A DNA stretch of 64,000 bases from Dermatemys mawii (taxonomy: Eukaryota > Chordata > Testudines > Dermatemydidae), in assembly GCA_007922305.1 (NCBI GenBank), contig ML677335.1, forward strand, positions 19,378,246 through 19,442,245. Reading direction: 5' to 3'. The position numbers and the translations under genes are program-made. This document shows positions 48,126 through 60,989 of the stretch, one piece after another. Within the stretch, counting starts at the first letter, position 1; every line of letters starts with the position of its first letter. The notes beneath the pieces are model-generated. The model was not told the DNA's origin. It worked only from the letters and a program-made list of their open reading frames with translations, and searched no databases.

Positions 48126-50119
48126 CACATACCTTGCCATGGGTGAAGGCAAATACTTCACACTTAACCCTCCCTTATAAGTTTGTTCCTATTTCATGTA
48201 TTTTTGACCCACCTCACTGATGATTGTTGGTGTTTGTGCCAGGAACTCAATGAAAGAAAACCAGAAGCCTCTTTGAAAAGATAGGAGAAAGACTCCATTG
48301 TGCAGAAAATTTTGACTGACCTAATTCATAATACAAGTTTATAGTAATTCCTTAAGTTTCATATGCTTCAACTCACAAATACTCTTAAATCTTCATGGCT
48401 TTGATAGCTAAGACTTCTTTATCTCCTCAAGTAACTTACTTATCTCTTGTTCAGAATGGTATCATAAGCTTTTCTAAAGTTCAAATATTTAATACAATTT
48501 TCCATGTCTACAATTTGAGAATGCCAAATCTTTAATTAATAAGTCCAAAGTGAACTTATCAGATGAATCAGATATACAGACATCCAATGATATCTAACTA
48601 TATATTTTGCACATGCAAGCACTGATTTAAAAGCAATCACTGTCATGCTCCTATACCAAATATGGACTGGCAACAGGGCTTCCTTCTGAGCAAGTGACAC
48701 ACCAGAAGTGTTCAGTATAAGACCCTTCAATGGTCAGCCTGCATGGCTGAGGTTAGCTTAAATAAGGAATGTTACATACTTTACCAACTAATGGCTGAAT
48801 AGCATAGTGTAGTTTATCATTCCATTACAATCACTGTATCCAATTCCATTCTTAGACATATCTCACATGTCTAAAGCAGTCTTTATACCACCAAACATTT
48901 AAAAATGCCTAATTATCTGCATTCTCAGCTGTGCCAGATCATCACATGGGGTGGGGGGAAGAATCTAGAAGTAATTTTTATGCTACCTCAATTTTGGGGA
49001 CAACTAGGTACAAGTTTGTCCTCAGGGCTAACTTATCGCAGCCTGCAATGGCCTCCTTAGAGCTGTTATAGTAACTGGATATAACTGGAGGAAAACAAAA
49101 TTTGGCCACACCTGCTATGGCCCTCAGCACATCCCCTATGATGGAGGGAAGGTAGGAAAGGATGGCATAGAGCAGGTTATGTCATCTTGATGCAATGAAG
49201 GGATTCCCCTACACCATTTAGAAAAATTCCCTGTTACGCTCTTAGAACAGATTTAAGGGGACTGTGTGGCACGGAAACAGCCTCCTGGGGACTGAGGATC
49301 TGAATGAGATCAAAAAGGGGAAAAATAAAACAGGCAATAATATTATGCACCAGTAGGCAAGGTAAGCAAATCTAAAGATCAAGGGATCCTTCCTAATATC
49401 CAGTGCTTACCTGCCTTCCAGTATTTTTTTTTTTTAATATCTCTGAGATAACTTGATGAAGGACTACCCTGAGGTAAATAACAGACAGCTTTAATAAGTT
49501 TCAGTCATTCTCTATTAGATTTCTGGTGTTCCAAACAAATCACTACGTTAAGATAAGGGAAAGTTCCTGGCAGGCCAATCTTCTGTGACCTTTTGTGAAT
49601 AAACTAGACTCAGCAACTTTCAGGCTTTTCCGCAACAGTTTAAAGTGATACAAAATGCAGAAGGAAAAAAGGGGGAGAAAAGTGAACTTCAACAGGCCTG
49701 AGTAAACACAGTCTTGTAGAACACTAAAGATTATGGCCATACAATATTTTATAGGAACTGTACAATTCCAGTTTTAAAATTCTTTGTTTAAAGCTAATTT
49801 ATTAAGTAAATGTTATTTTTCTCCTAAATAGAATGTACTAAAAATTATTTTCCCTATACATTTTTTGAGTAAGAGTCAAATTTATGACATACAGCAAACC
49901 GATGTGAAATTGCTTTCCTGAACTGAAACAGAGGCTGACCATTATTTCATTACCAAAGCATTAACATGTGCTGCAGAAGAATACTTTGGAAGGCTTTTAG
50001 GCAGAAACTGCTCTTAAGGCATGTCGGAAATGGCCATATATTGACATATTCCAAAAAAATAATGGCTACAAATCTTTAAATAAAAGTATCCAAAGCTAAA
50101 CAAAGAAACTAATCCTGTA

Positions 50120-50200
50120 TCCTTACTTAGGCAAAACTCTGTTGATGTCAAAGGGAGTTTTGCTTCAGGAAATATTGAATTATTGGGCCAACAGACTTGC
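50120..50200. repeat. Short dispersed repeat with GATGTCAAAGGGAG core
   Basis: TAGGCAAAACTCTGTTGATG then TCAAAGGGAGTTTTGC. Same loose family as the copies at 24475 and 47765. Confidence 0.45.
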
Positions 50201-50427
50201 AAAATTCCAAATTTGTATGCATGAACGTGCTTTTAGACAGATAATTAGCCATTCTGAACCTATTTTACTTGCTTATGTGCACAAGTCAAGTATAAATTTT
50301 TGGTAATGTAAGCAGGAGCTCAAATCATTTGTAGATGCATCTACTGTAACCTCCTGTGGAAATTCAATCCAGTGAGTATATACTTTTCCTTAGCCTGTGA
50401 ACTATACTTAAATAGCTTGACTCCCAC

Positions 50428-50555
50428 CTTAACTTTCAGCACAGAAGAAAACATTTTAGCATCTTCAGACACTCCGCCAATGTAGAGTTTTTTGGTAAAG
50501 ACAGGAGCATGGTCATTTTCATCCTGCACTTCAACAAACACCTTGGCTGTGTTAC
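50428..50555 (-). CDS. PCDH15: PCDH15 exon: EC10-EC11 junction (partial CDS)
   Basis: Protocadherin-15 forms the lower part of the hair-cell tip link together with cadherin-23. This 128-bp exon begins with two bases completing a Gly codon, then 42 codons. The translation contains the calcium-binding linker DENDHAP between EC10 and EC11, then the start of EC11 ([15 protein letters not shown]). A pyrimidine-rich tract ending in AAAAG precedes it on the minus strand and the donor GTGGGA follows. It ends in phase 0 and joins the next exon as VLKVK/ADDKD. The linker has His where the classical cadherin motif DxNDN has its final Asn. The match to PCDH15 is from recall of the family sequence; no other cadherin I know fits this junction. 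Confidence 0.93.
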
Positions 50556-52289
50556 CTTTTAAAAAAAAAGAAGAAATATATGTAGGTCTTTTGAGAATAA
50601 ATTTTGAATGGCTCATGCCCTACCATTAAAGAACAGATCAACCAAAACAAATACACTGATAAAATTGTAAAAACAAACCAACCGCCTTACGTATATAATT
50701 GCACAGTTAGGATTTTTATGTTATTCTTGCATGTTAAAAGGTAAATTTTTAATGGCCTGATCCTTCTCTTACTCAAACTAAATTAACACTGAAAATAGGG
50801 AGTAAAAGAAGCACAATTTGGACATAAATCAGGGCCATTACATACATTTTAAAAAGATACAGTTATGGTAGTATTCTGCATTATTTTAAAAATCAGTATT
50901 TCGTCACTACTTATGATATACTCTTGGAAGCTTAGAACTGAAATTTGCTCCCTTATCCACTATTCACATTGTCCCTTTAATAGTGATAAAATATAAAATA
51001 CAACAATATAGTAGTTGTATGTTAAAGGAATAATAAACACATCTGTTGAGGTTTAGCAAAAATATATTATGTACACTAGTTGTCAAGCCTTGATTATAAA
51101 TGTCATCAACTGTTTTTCTAATTTGCACACAACTTTCTTTAAAATTTTTAATTATTAGTAACTAAACACTTATTACTGAATTCTGATGTCGGGTCAGCAA
51201 ACCAACATAAGGAGTATATGCAACAGTGCTGGCGGGAGAATTTTCTATATACAGAATTCTGTCAGCTCATAGCAGCATTCTACATTGCAGGTCAATGCAA
51301 TATACTGTGGGGTGCTTTTTATACATCCTCTGATACACCTGCTTGCTGAGATACAGCATATACAGCTAATGGACTTGTCCCTGCAAGTTCCTAAGAGTTC
51401 TCAATGCCTATTTAATTTGTTGTGTCAGATGAGTGAGTGCACAAGTGCATACGTATGGATGTAGTCCACCTGGTTGCTTTACATGGTGAACAGGGTCCCT
51501 ATGCTCCCTTCTGGCACATCTGAGGGCAAGATTAGCCCTTAAATTATGTTTTATCAAACTAATCTCAGTTACCACAATGAACAATAATGACCACAAATAA
51601 TCTCCTTTCTCCACAAGAAAAACAAAAATCTCCCGGGAAAATGTACCAGCCCCTCTGGTGCAAAGATTAACTTGTGCAGTGATGTAAACAAATGTAATCT
51701 TTTCTCTTTCTATACTCCAGAATCCAGAAATGAATCATCGCTGAATAAGCTGATAGTCAGTTTGTAGAGAAAGACTGCATTTTCCATTAACAAATCACTT
51801 CATTTCAAGTTGGTTTTCCTACTTGGTAGTAATCAGTGGTTATTCTGAGTGTTGTGCAACACACTTACTTCATAGCAGTTGCCTTGTCAATCTAGTTTAA
51901 CAACAATGACATATTGAAAAGAGTGCAGTAGTGTATCTTTAATAGAAAATAAACCACTTCCTGCTTTGGCAAAGGCACCAGAGACGATATATTTACTGAA
52001 AGCCCAGACATTAGAAAACATGACGACTTCATAAAAACAACTGAGTGAGAGAAAAATGTTCAAAATACAGTAGATTTAAAATGTATGAGGAAATGGCATT
52101 CCTGCAACAGAATAATCAGTTATTCCCTTTCCACATTGATCTGTACAGATAAAAATGATCAAACTGTAGGAGCTGTCATTCCATGGAAAAACTGATTCAT
52201 AACAAGCTATTGCCCTTCTATGTATAAAAAAGGGAGCTATACTTTGACAGGTAACTTTATTATATATAGGAACAGTGTCTAAATAGAGA

Positions 52290-52425
52290 AGGTGGGTGAG
52301 GTAATATATTTTACTGGGCCAACTTCTGCTGGTGAGACAGACAATAAAAGATATTACCTCGCCCACATTGAGTTTCTAATATCCTGAGACAAACATGGCT
52401 ACAACTGCACTGCATACAACAATGG
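52290..52425. repeat. Foldback repeat, third copy, deleted centre
   Basis: The left arm 52292-52313 (GTGGGTGAGGTAATATATTT...) pairs with 52345-52366, with ACTTCTGCTGGTGAGACAGA between. It continues TTTCTAATATCCTGAGACA and ATGGCTACAACTGCACTGCA, the reversed head of the family. The inner arm has been lost compared with the copy at 16905. Confidence 0.75.
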
Positions 52426-53514
52426 AAAGTATCTGATCTAAATCTATATTTTATTAGAATATTTCCTGTTTTGACTATTGCATTATTCATTCCATGAAAT
52501 TACAAATGAAGGGCCAATATCAGCCACCTATAAAGGATAAAAATATACCTCTTGTTACACTGTCAGCATACTTGGTTTTTAGTATTAGCTACTGTAGTTT
52601 ACTCAGAAACTGCAGCCCTGTCAAGAATAATGAGATTCTCAGGCACTGTCTTCATTGCAGTTCCCCCTCAGGGAAGATATATTTAAGCAAGATTACAGGT
52701 AATATGTGTAAGTGACCTTGACCTACTGAGTATAAACAGTTCAATCAATGGCTGGCATTGGTAGACTGTTGCTGTAGGGAAAACTCTCATTGTGTCAAGC
52801 TCTTTACTAGTAATACTGCAGCACTGTAACCTATATGAGTTATTTATAATGCAAATGAACAATCTTTTCCCTAATGCTTGCCATTCACATATAAATCAAA
52901 CCATGATTTGGAAAAGTTTGGTCTGTATTTTGCTAGAATGTTTTTTTTTTTTTAAGTTCTCTGAGCAGCATGAATATTGATGTATTCAGCATCAGTAAAG
53001 TGCTCTGAAAACTTCAAATAAAGGTCACTATGTAAAAACAAAGTGCTATTATTAGTGTGTCTACTATTTCCAGCTATTTAGAACCTTAACATGCTTCAAT
53101 AACTAAAGACTGTTGCTGAAGCTTTACGCTTCACTCACATTTAATTTCACTAACACCTTCATTTCAGTGCATTGCTTCATGTTATGCACCACTTATATTT
53201 CATAGGCTCTGACACACTTAGGAAAACACAGCATCTGTGAATTGCTTATTATTTACCTCTTCCTTTTTATCAGTTTTCAATCTGCAGCTGAGTGCAACCA
53301 GACTACACACATTTCTTTGTCCTAAAATAGAGACAGCCTAAAACAGCACACATTAAAATTCTTCATCAGTAGTATTCACTGCACATGGATCTATACCATG
53401 GCTGTTTAGCAATAGCCCGTATTGGAGGTGAGAATTCCTGGACTCTTATTATGAGAATGCATGGTGTGCATTTTCCTCTTGCAGCACCTCAGCTGTGTCG
53501 GATCCTGGTATAAA

Positions 53515-53714
53515 CAGGGCCGGCTCTAGATTTTTTGCCACCCCAAGCAGCAAGAGCACCGAAGCCAATAAAATAAAATAAATAAAAGGCCAAATGCAAA
53601 GCAAAAAAAAAAAAAAGCCTGGAATATGCCCCTCCAAGATTGGCCAGAATGCTGCCCCTTATAATGTGCCACCCCAAGCACGTGCTTCCTCTGCTGTTTT
53701 TTAGACCCAGCCTG
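53515..53714. mobile_element. hAT-like MITE with 8-bp target duplication
   Basis: Starts CAGGGCCGGCTCTAGATTTT and ends TTAGACCCAGCCTG, giving imperfect inverted ends. GGTATAAA lies on both sides (53507-53514 and 53715-53722), an exact 8-bp duplication as made by hAT transposases. The interior has TGCCACCCCAAGC near both ends and an A-rich centre, with no transposase frame. Confidence 0.88.
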
Positions 53715-53950
53715 GGTATAAAAGGAGGTGGGGCCTTGGCCTAGCATAGCCCTGCCCTTACGGTGAGTCGAATTACAGCATCAGAGTCTTCCTGTCCCTA
53801 TGCTCAGAAAGCACAAAGAATGGAACTGTGTCTGATGTTTGCATAGGGACATAAGGCAGGGAAAGGCACTTGATTGCCTCTCTGCTCTTGCACACCAAAT
53901 GAAGAATCATGTACTATCTGGTCCATATATAACATATACTAGAATATAGC

Positions 53951-54032
53951 ATTGGCCACTGTTGGTAGACAGGATACTGGGCTAGATGGACCTTTGGTCT
54001 GACCCAGTATGGCCTTTCTTATGTTCTTATGT
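53951..54032 (+). repeat. CR1 LINE 3' terminus fragment
   Basis: GGTAGACAGGATACTGGGCT then AGATGGACCTTTGGTCTGAC and CTTTCTTATGTTCTTATG. Nearly the same as the terminus at 33780-33850, and 5'-truncated to about 80 bp. Confidence 0.88.
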
Positions 54033-56192
54033 AGTACACAAAATAGAATATATTTTTGTAGTTAAAATGCTTATAAGGTACAATGTTTACTGCCCTCTTT
54101 TGAAAACAAATGTTTCATGCTCCACTAGGTGTAATGCCTCAATAATAACTTTATTCTTAATTATTCTAGGTTTGGAATCCACCTTTCCATATACATTACT
54201 TTGCATGATATGCATTAGATACAAGTTCAATAATTAAAACTAATGTGCTTACTTTGAATGAGATAACACGTGAATAAAGTCTAACTACTTATTTATTTCA
54301 TAGGAAGGGGAAATTGGGACAGAAGGTTTTAAAGGGAGACCTGGATAAATTGCATTCAGTTAGACAAAAGGATCTGTGGAGGGCTATATTTGAGTACAGT
54401 TAAGTAGTAGTAAGGAATTTGAAGGACAGCTATTAATCAGTGTTAAAGGGCCATTTTCTCCTCAGTGGACCATTTTCTGAACAGTGAGGAATGCAGCTTC
54501 TCAGCCCGTTCAGGGTTTACCTTCAGAGAACCGTTTTGGAAAATGGAGGGATTCTTCCTGGATCAAAGGACTTAATAAGCAAGTCAGTTAAGGGAGGGAA
54601 ACATCAGTCTCGGGATAAAACAGCATGAAGTTGCCACACTGATCAAGTCAGAGAAGGAAATTGTTTTCAACTGACAGCTTAATTGCATTGAAGACAGGAA
54701 AACTAAGGGGAACTTACCTATCTGGTGGTTTGACTAAGTATTCAGAGGAGATACATTATGAAACCGGTTTCTTTTAATCTGAGTTTCTCTCTATTTTTAA
54801 TCTAATATTAAAGAAAAATAGTGGATTGTGGGGTTTTAACATAGGCTGTCTCAAAAGACATCAAAGTCCTTCAGCCTCTCGGGTGACAACAGGATCTTGA
54901 TGGAGGCTGGTTCATCCTCCAAACAGCTCAAAGCGGTGATTTGGAGCCATACTCACCTCTCTTCTCCCTCGCTTGTACTGATTTCTAAATTCTCAATTGT
55001 CCTGGAGAAATCTTAGGTACCTGTGTACTGTCACTTTCTTGTGTAAAAAAGTAAGTACTTCTTTTCAATATAGAAAGTCCTTTGATTATAGTCTCTCCAA
55101 AACAAGGAAAAGGTAAACTCTGCTACAGTACATTTATTCATAATATGTGTTTTGTCAAAAACACCATCAAACTGGAAATATATAATGCAACAGAAAAGAA
55201 TTACAGTTGTGCAAACTTCTCCTTTCCCACTGCGAAATGTGACAGTTTAGAAGGGCATGATTAATGCTTCTGCTTTATGCAATAAAGGAGCTCTGCAGAA
55301 AGACATGTAGATGTTGGTAAAATGTGTGGTAAAAGGTAGTTGTCATTAGGATACATCATGATACATCAGATTCACATTTTTTTCCCCTTCAAATACATTA
55401 CATTGGAACGGAGTGATTAAACATGTTTAAAAGTCTGAATGGCTGTCTTTGTATAATAGTCTTTCAGAATACCCCAAAAGGCCCATATGAAAAGATTATA
55501 CTAACTCCATAAAATTTTCCTGACTTCTGATGGGAATATCCACCCATTCATGCTCTCTATTTCAGCCTGTTCTCTGACATTTTCATGATATCTTTGGCCC
55601 CTAGTGACCAACATGTTTCCAGTAAACTCTGATTTACCAGGCTGATCCACATTATCTAAATGTTCCAAGTGTGTTTGGTTGATACTAACACTGCAGCATC
55701 TGGATTGACAAGGAAAATGAATTTGAACTAAAGTGATGTTGAAGTGTTTACTGAGCATTGTGGTATTAGGAGGACATTATTAAGTTACAACTTGTGCATT
55801 ACAAGATCCTTTTAATGGGATGCTTTTACTAGTGATTATATTATGTTTGTCTTTTACAGTACACTATGTCCTTCACTCAATAGTGATTCCAACACTGAAG
55901 TCTAGCATTTGGTTAAGAACATGTGTTCATCTCCGAAGCGAATAATAGCAGGCTCTTCTTTTTAATCAAACTGAATGAGAATTATAATTGGACAGACATC
56001 AATAATAATTTGTTTTACTGTGATTTTAATAATCTTCTCAAAAGACTTTGTGCTTTGTCAAGTTAAATAAGTATCGACAACTGAGCTCAATCTTTGTATT
56101 GACAGATTTGGCAAACCCAAATAAAAATCAACAGAGCATATTCTAAGGGCATTTTGATGCAAACTGCTATGGGCTAGAATCACACAGGAACT

Positions 56193-56222
56193 CAGGTGCC
56201 TAATTGCCTCTTTAGGCACCTG
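56193..56222. repeat. Perfect 11-bp inverted repeat
   Basis: CAGGTGCCTAA and TTAGGCACCTG flank TTGCCTCT. It lies at the start of a roughly 850-bp stretch that ends in a tRNA-like head. Confidence 0.85.
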
Positions 56223-56965
56223 TCACTGACCTAGTTAATCACCCACCTCCACTGCTGTGGAGGGATCCAGCTTTTGAATTCCATATGCACTCAACTCGCT
56301 GGGGGCGGGCACAGTTAGGCACTGTTCCTGGCTTTGGGCCTTGAGAGACATGCTCAGATGCAAACTCATATTTGACACTCCATTGCCAATGGGGACCCTC
56401 CAACGCAATTGCCTAGGCCTTGTAACTAGTGCCATCTTCCCTAAACCTTCCCAACAGCTCTTGCACATTCCCCAGAATCCCACCAGAAGCGTGAGCCTTC
56501 TGGCTTACAGGGACATGTGATAGTGAAAGCCAACTTTGAACAGAATTCTAAAATTCTTTATTCTTTACTTAATAGTATGAGAAACACAGTCTATACAAAA
56601 GAAAGGCACCTATATGTACTTCATGGCCTCAGGCTCTTTGCCAAGGTGGAGAATTTTTTGGCTTCAGCAGAGTTCCTGAATACCCTACAGATCTTTCCCT
56701 TGCAGCTCATGACTTCTCTTTCAAAACATGGGCGCGTTCCAACTCAGCTAGTTTTCTCTGACCTCAGCTGGTCCACAGTTAAGCAGGAATCCCCTCCTAA
56801 GAAAACTTGTCTGTCTCTTCCCCTCTCCCACCTAAAGCTTTCTTGTTCCTTTTTCAGTGAGTCTCACAAGTTTAGATGTCCCCCTACCAACATCTCCTGC
56901 TGGTATTTTTTCACTCTTAACTTTTACTTGAATAGTCATTGGGCTAGAAAAAGGGAGACTCATTT

Positions 56966-57017
56966 GATAGCCTGGTGGTTATGGCATTCACCTGTGCTGG
57001 GAAGTGGAATCAATGTT
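56966..57017 (+). repeat. tRNA-related SINE-like head
   Basis: TAGCCTGGTGGTTATGGCAT resembles an A box and GGAATCAATGTTC occupies the B-box position. It is the same head type as at 43964 and is followed by a GA microsatellite. Confidence 0.5.
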
Positions 57018-57019
57018 CT

Positions 57020-57070
57020 GAGAGAGAGAGAGAGAGAGAAAAAGAGAGAGAGAGAGAGAGAGAGGGAGGA
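57020..57070. repeat. (GA)n microsatellite
   Basis: About 24 GA units with two short A-rich or G-rich interruptions. It encodes the Arg/Glu run of an otherwise meaningless ORF. Confidence 0.95.
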
Positions 57071-58423
57071 GACTAGGAAAAACTGAAGCCTATTGTTAAG
57101 AAAACACTAGTTAGCATACTATCAGTCTGGTTTCTGCACAATGCTCATCACTTTAGTAGCTAGGACATTGATACAGTATTGCTTTTTGAAATGATAAGAA
57201 CTTCTATAATATGTTAGAATATATTCTGCATAAGACCAACCAACAGCTAAAAATAACATAGGTAGTTGTCAACAGCTGACAAAACCGGAGCAATGAGACA
57301 TATCAAACCTAATATTTAATGAAGATGAAACTTTCACTATGCATTGTGTGCCAATTCTAACACCTCTCTCCATGAAGATTATTTTTAAACCATCTGCTTG
57401 CATCCATTTTATGGTAGACAACAGAACAGCCTTAAGGCTACCTCCACTGAATCAGGCACAGAGGACTGTTAAATTTGGGCACCACATGTACAGTAGTGAT
57501 AGCTCAAGATAAGGTAAGGAATGACAACTATTCTCAGCAGCTGTACTGTAAGCAGGTGTTCAGCATGACTTGAGGGGTCATGTCAACTGAGTAGGAAAAA
57601 AACCCAATCCTAATGTCAAATGCTAGAAACTGTGAATACTGGAAGAAATTAGACTAATCCTTCAGTCTAGCTTTGTATTCTATGGAATTCATAATGTCCT
57701 TGTAATCCTTAGCACTAAATGCTATCAAAAAGTGAAGCCATAAATTCTGGCTCTATTGTTAGCCTCTCCTTAGCAAAGCGACAAATACCATTGTTTCCTC
57801 AGTAGGGAAGAGATTAGTCATATATTGGGAAAGAGATAGACATACAAATACTTTGCTTTTTAAAACTGGGACAGTTTAATTTGGACATATATCACTCCTG
57901 TCTCCTTCATCTCCTTAATTCTCTCAATTTTGGTTTGTCCTTTCACCCTTACACAGCAATCTCTCTTTTTTATTCCCCTCCCTAGTTTTCCATACATGCC
58001 TCTTCTTTCTGTGCCTCATCATCACCTTTTTCTGTCTCTGTCTCATTTTAGTTGGTTGTTCTGACTTCTGCTCTCCCCAATATCAGGTCTCTTGATGTTG
58101 AGATATTGCAAGCAACTTTTAAACATTCATATTCAAAAGAGGTAAAAGATTACAAGTTTACCCATTCTTCTAGGAGTGATTTTGAATAAGGAAATAACTA
58201 AATGTACCATTGTATGCCTTTAACTCATTGGTTGTCAACTTTTTTTTTTGAGGAGGGGGCAGAGGTTCCCCATCATGTGCTGGATTTATAGACTCTCATC
58301 CTTAAATTGCAGCACGTTCCCTCATACACAGTTTTTGCATAGCTGCCATTACCTCTGTCTCTCTCCCTAACAATAAGGGAGAATTCACAGGACTCCATAA
58401 GGAAGTTAATTATTCTTTCTTAT

Positions 58424-58527
58424 TCGTATTGCGGTGGCCCAAGTCATGGATCAGGGTTCCACTGTGCTAAACATTGCACAAACACCTAATAAAAAGACCC
58501 TGCCCCAAGGAGATTATAATCTGAGTA
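58424..58527 (-). repeat. Amniote dispersed short repeat (SINE-like)
   Basis: TGGATCAGGGTTCCACTGTG, then CTAAACATTGCACAAACACC and CCTGCCCCAAGGAGATTATA. The reverse complement aligns with the copy at 31898 (shared GGGGCAG, TTTTT, TGTTTGT and AGCACAGTGG). Confidence 0.65.
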
Positions 58528-59049
58528 AATTAAAACTTCAAATCAGTCATGATTCAACATCACAATCAGCTAATTCTTCAGCCTAGCATCTCTAAATTTT
58601 CAAATTCACTATCATCTGACACTTTAATGACTTCTAATTTTAAATGTATCATGGGCAATGTCATATGATTGGACTCTTCTAGTTACAGGAGTTACTGCAA
58701 TTGAACTGAACCCAAGAGAAGATTTATACATCAATTAACTTAATATTTTTACAATAATTCTATTTAACTCACTGTTTATAATGTTATCTTACTCCAAAGC
58801 TGTATATCATTTTCTATTTTCTTTCCTCATTAGTTTATTGCTGGGGTTGTTTGTTTGTTTGTTTGAAGATTATTAGGCCATCAATTTGTGCCACTCACAA
58901 TATGGGCAAATTTTAGTTATATTTACATGTTTAGTTATGTTTACATTTTAATTTTTGCTTAACGATATGATGTAAATTCACACTCTTGTTGCATCTAGTT
59001 CAATCAACAACTAGATTACCACACAGTTGAGAACTTAGTATTTGACTTT

Positions 59050-59390
59050 TGAATTTTTCAAAATTCAGTATCATTTAGTGGCAGAACAGTTAATCAAGTT
59101 AGTGTTAGCTAACTCAAGGATGGTTCATTCTTCCTGTGCCATTCTGGCTTCAGAGTGGCTCATCAACTCACTGTCACCAAACTCCAAAATAGTTAATCAA
59201 TTTAGTGGTATCTAACAAGGGAACTTACATCAATTCAGCATCAGCTAATAATACCAGAATGGTACATTAAGTCCATGTCACAGAATGGTTCATTCAAAGT
59301 CACCTATCTCCAAAGTGGTTCATCATTTCAGTATCATCTACTTCCACAGTGGTTCATCAATTCAATGCCCTGGAACTCTAGAGTAGCATA
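59050..59390. repeat. Degenerate minisatellite, about 34-bp unit
   Basis: Nine or so diverged units, each starting with a variant of AGTGGTTCATCAATTCAGT followed by ATCATCTAACTCCAA. Unit starts lie near 59088, 59119, 59154, 59189, 59223, 59258, 59284, 59314 and 59348, with spacings 31, 35, 35, 34, 35, 26, 30 and 34. The 59314 and 59348 units are the most alike. Confidence 0.8.
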
Positions 59391-60989
59391 TAATCTAATT
59401 AAAACTCATCAAGAAAGAACATGATGACCAGAAAATAGAAAGCTATACAACAGGTAAGTACAGAAATCAAATTTAGATGTCAAGGACTCTCCATTACAGG
59501 GGAACTATGTAACTTATTTCTGCATCATTACCTTGATATTTTTAGCATGTACTGCAAGTATCTATCTGCTACACTATTTATCTATCCAGCACTTTCCACT
59601 ACACTTACCTATCCATCAAGAATGGAATGCAACAACTATATTACATTATATGTATTATATCTTTTTATATATTTGTTTTTCTCCCTCTCATATACATATA
59701 TAACATTGTATGTACACGTACATACGTGTCATGACTTTTATTTTAAAAAGAACCTATTGTCCACACATTAATTATCTGTTAGGGAAGTATTATCCTCATC
59801 TTATAGATGGGTACCCAAGTCACAACATTAAGTAATTTAAATAGTCTTGTAGACCATTCTTTCTACATAAGATTGTTACAAGATTTTTTAAAATATTTAT
59901 TTTGCTTAATTGTAATGGAATTAGTTTCTATTAGATTTATTACTTGTGACTTACATTAATGTATTGTTGCATGGCCATGCTAATATTCAAAGTTAATGGC
60001 ACCTAAAATTTTCCATATATATATAGATATAGATATTCGGTTTAGAAGTTTAGACAGACTGTGTGATACCTTCACTGTTCCATAATATTTTACTGAGATT
60101 CAATAAGATATTATATAATTAAATGATTCATCACAGATTGATTAAGCACAATGGATTCAATCTGCTTCAATATTTCTCCCTTCTGGGGTTTCTTTTTTCA
60201 ATAAGCAAAGTAGAAAAAAATCATGCCCTATTCTAGCTGTGTTAATCATTTCCCAGATGGATGGACACTATAGTATTTGATTATTTTTCACTCTGTGTCA
60301 GACCTGTTTATCTGCATGACCCTTTGAAAATGCCATGTTACAAACTGAAGCTTAGTTCAGCAGCCTTAAAAAAGTTATTACCCTATTTAGTTCACTACTG
60401 AAAACTTCACTTTGAGTTTAACTTTCATGCTGTGGCTTTTTGATAAGAGGCTGTGATATCTGTACTGCCCTACTACATCTTGAAGAGCAGAGCTTTTTCA
60501 GGTCAGAACCAAAGATCATGAAAGTACAGACCTTGAATTTCAGTCAAGAGGGTTATTAGTTAAACCTCACATTTTGAATTTGCATACTGTACTCCTATAT
60601 TATCCACGGCAAACAAACTATCATGTTAGTAGGAGAAACAACATTATTAAATATATTAAACTATAAAGGCTTGGAATAAAAATCACACCGTTCCTTAATA
60701 GAATGGGGGAAAAAACCTCAAGTTATTTTAAGGAACTCAGAGTTTCTCAGGCTCATTTTAAAATTTCACAATTTCCAGGAAAAGTCACCAGTATAATATT
60801 GATTGAGTCTGATGAACTTTGGGTTTAGAAAATTTATTGCCAATGCAGAAACTAATTGTTTGGTGGCAAAAATATTGCTGGGTTTTCCTGTTGCGTCTGA
60901 GATAAGTTTGATAAAGGGAACTCCTTCAATATATGCAGAAATTGTTACACATAGTTTTCAAATTGTCTCTGTACTTCATTTGGAAACCT

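Larger units (their letters stand above)
27881..50427 (-). other. PCDH15: PCDH15 intron, about 22.5 kb, within the start of EC11
   Basis: Bounded by donor GTGGGA at 50427 and acceptor CCTACTAG at 27881, phase 0. It is the most repeat-dense part of the window (LTR, CR1, DNA transposons and foldbacks listed individually). Stretches in which I recognised nothing: 28770-29540, 29925-31890, 32070-32925, 33905-38200, 39625-40430, 40860-42115, 42260-43430, 45010-46570, 46665-47760, 48130-50115 and 50205-50427. Confidence 0.85.

Noticed and set aside
56517..57086. 189-codon plus-strand ORF
   Set aside because: The C-terminal part is a GA microsatellite and the rest resembles no protein family.
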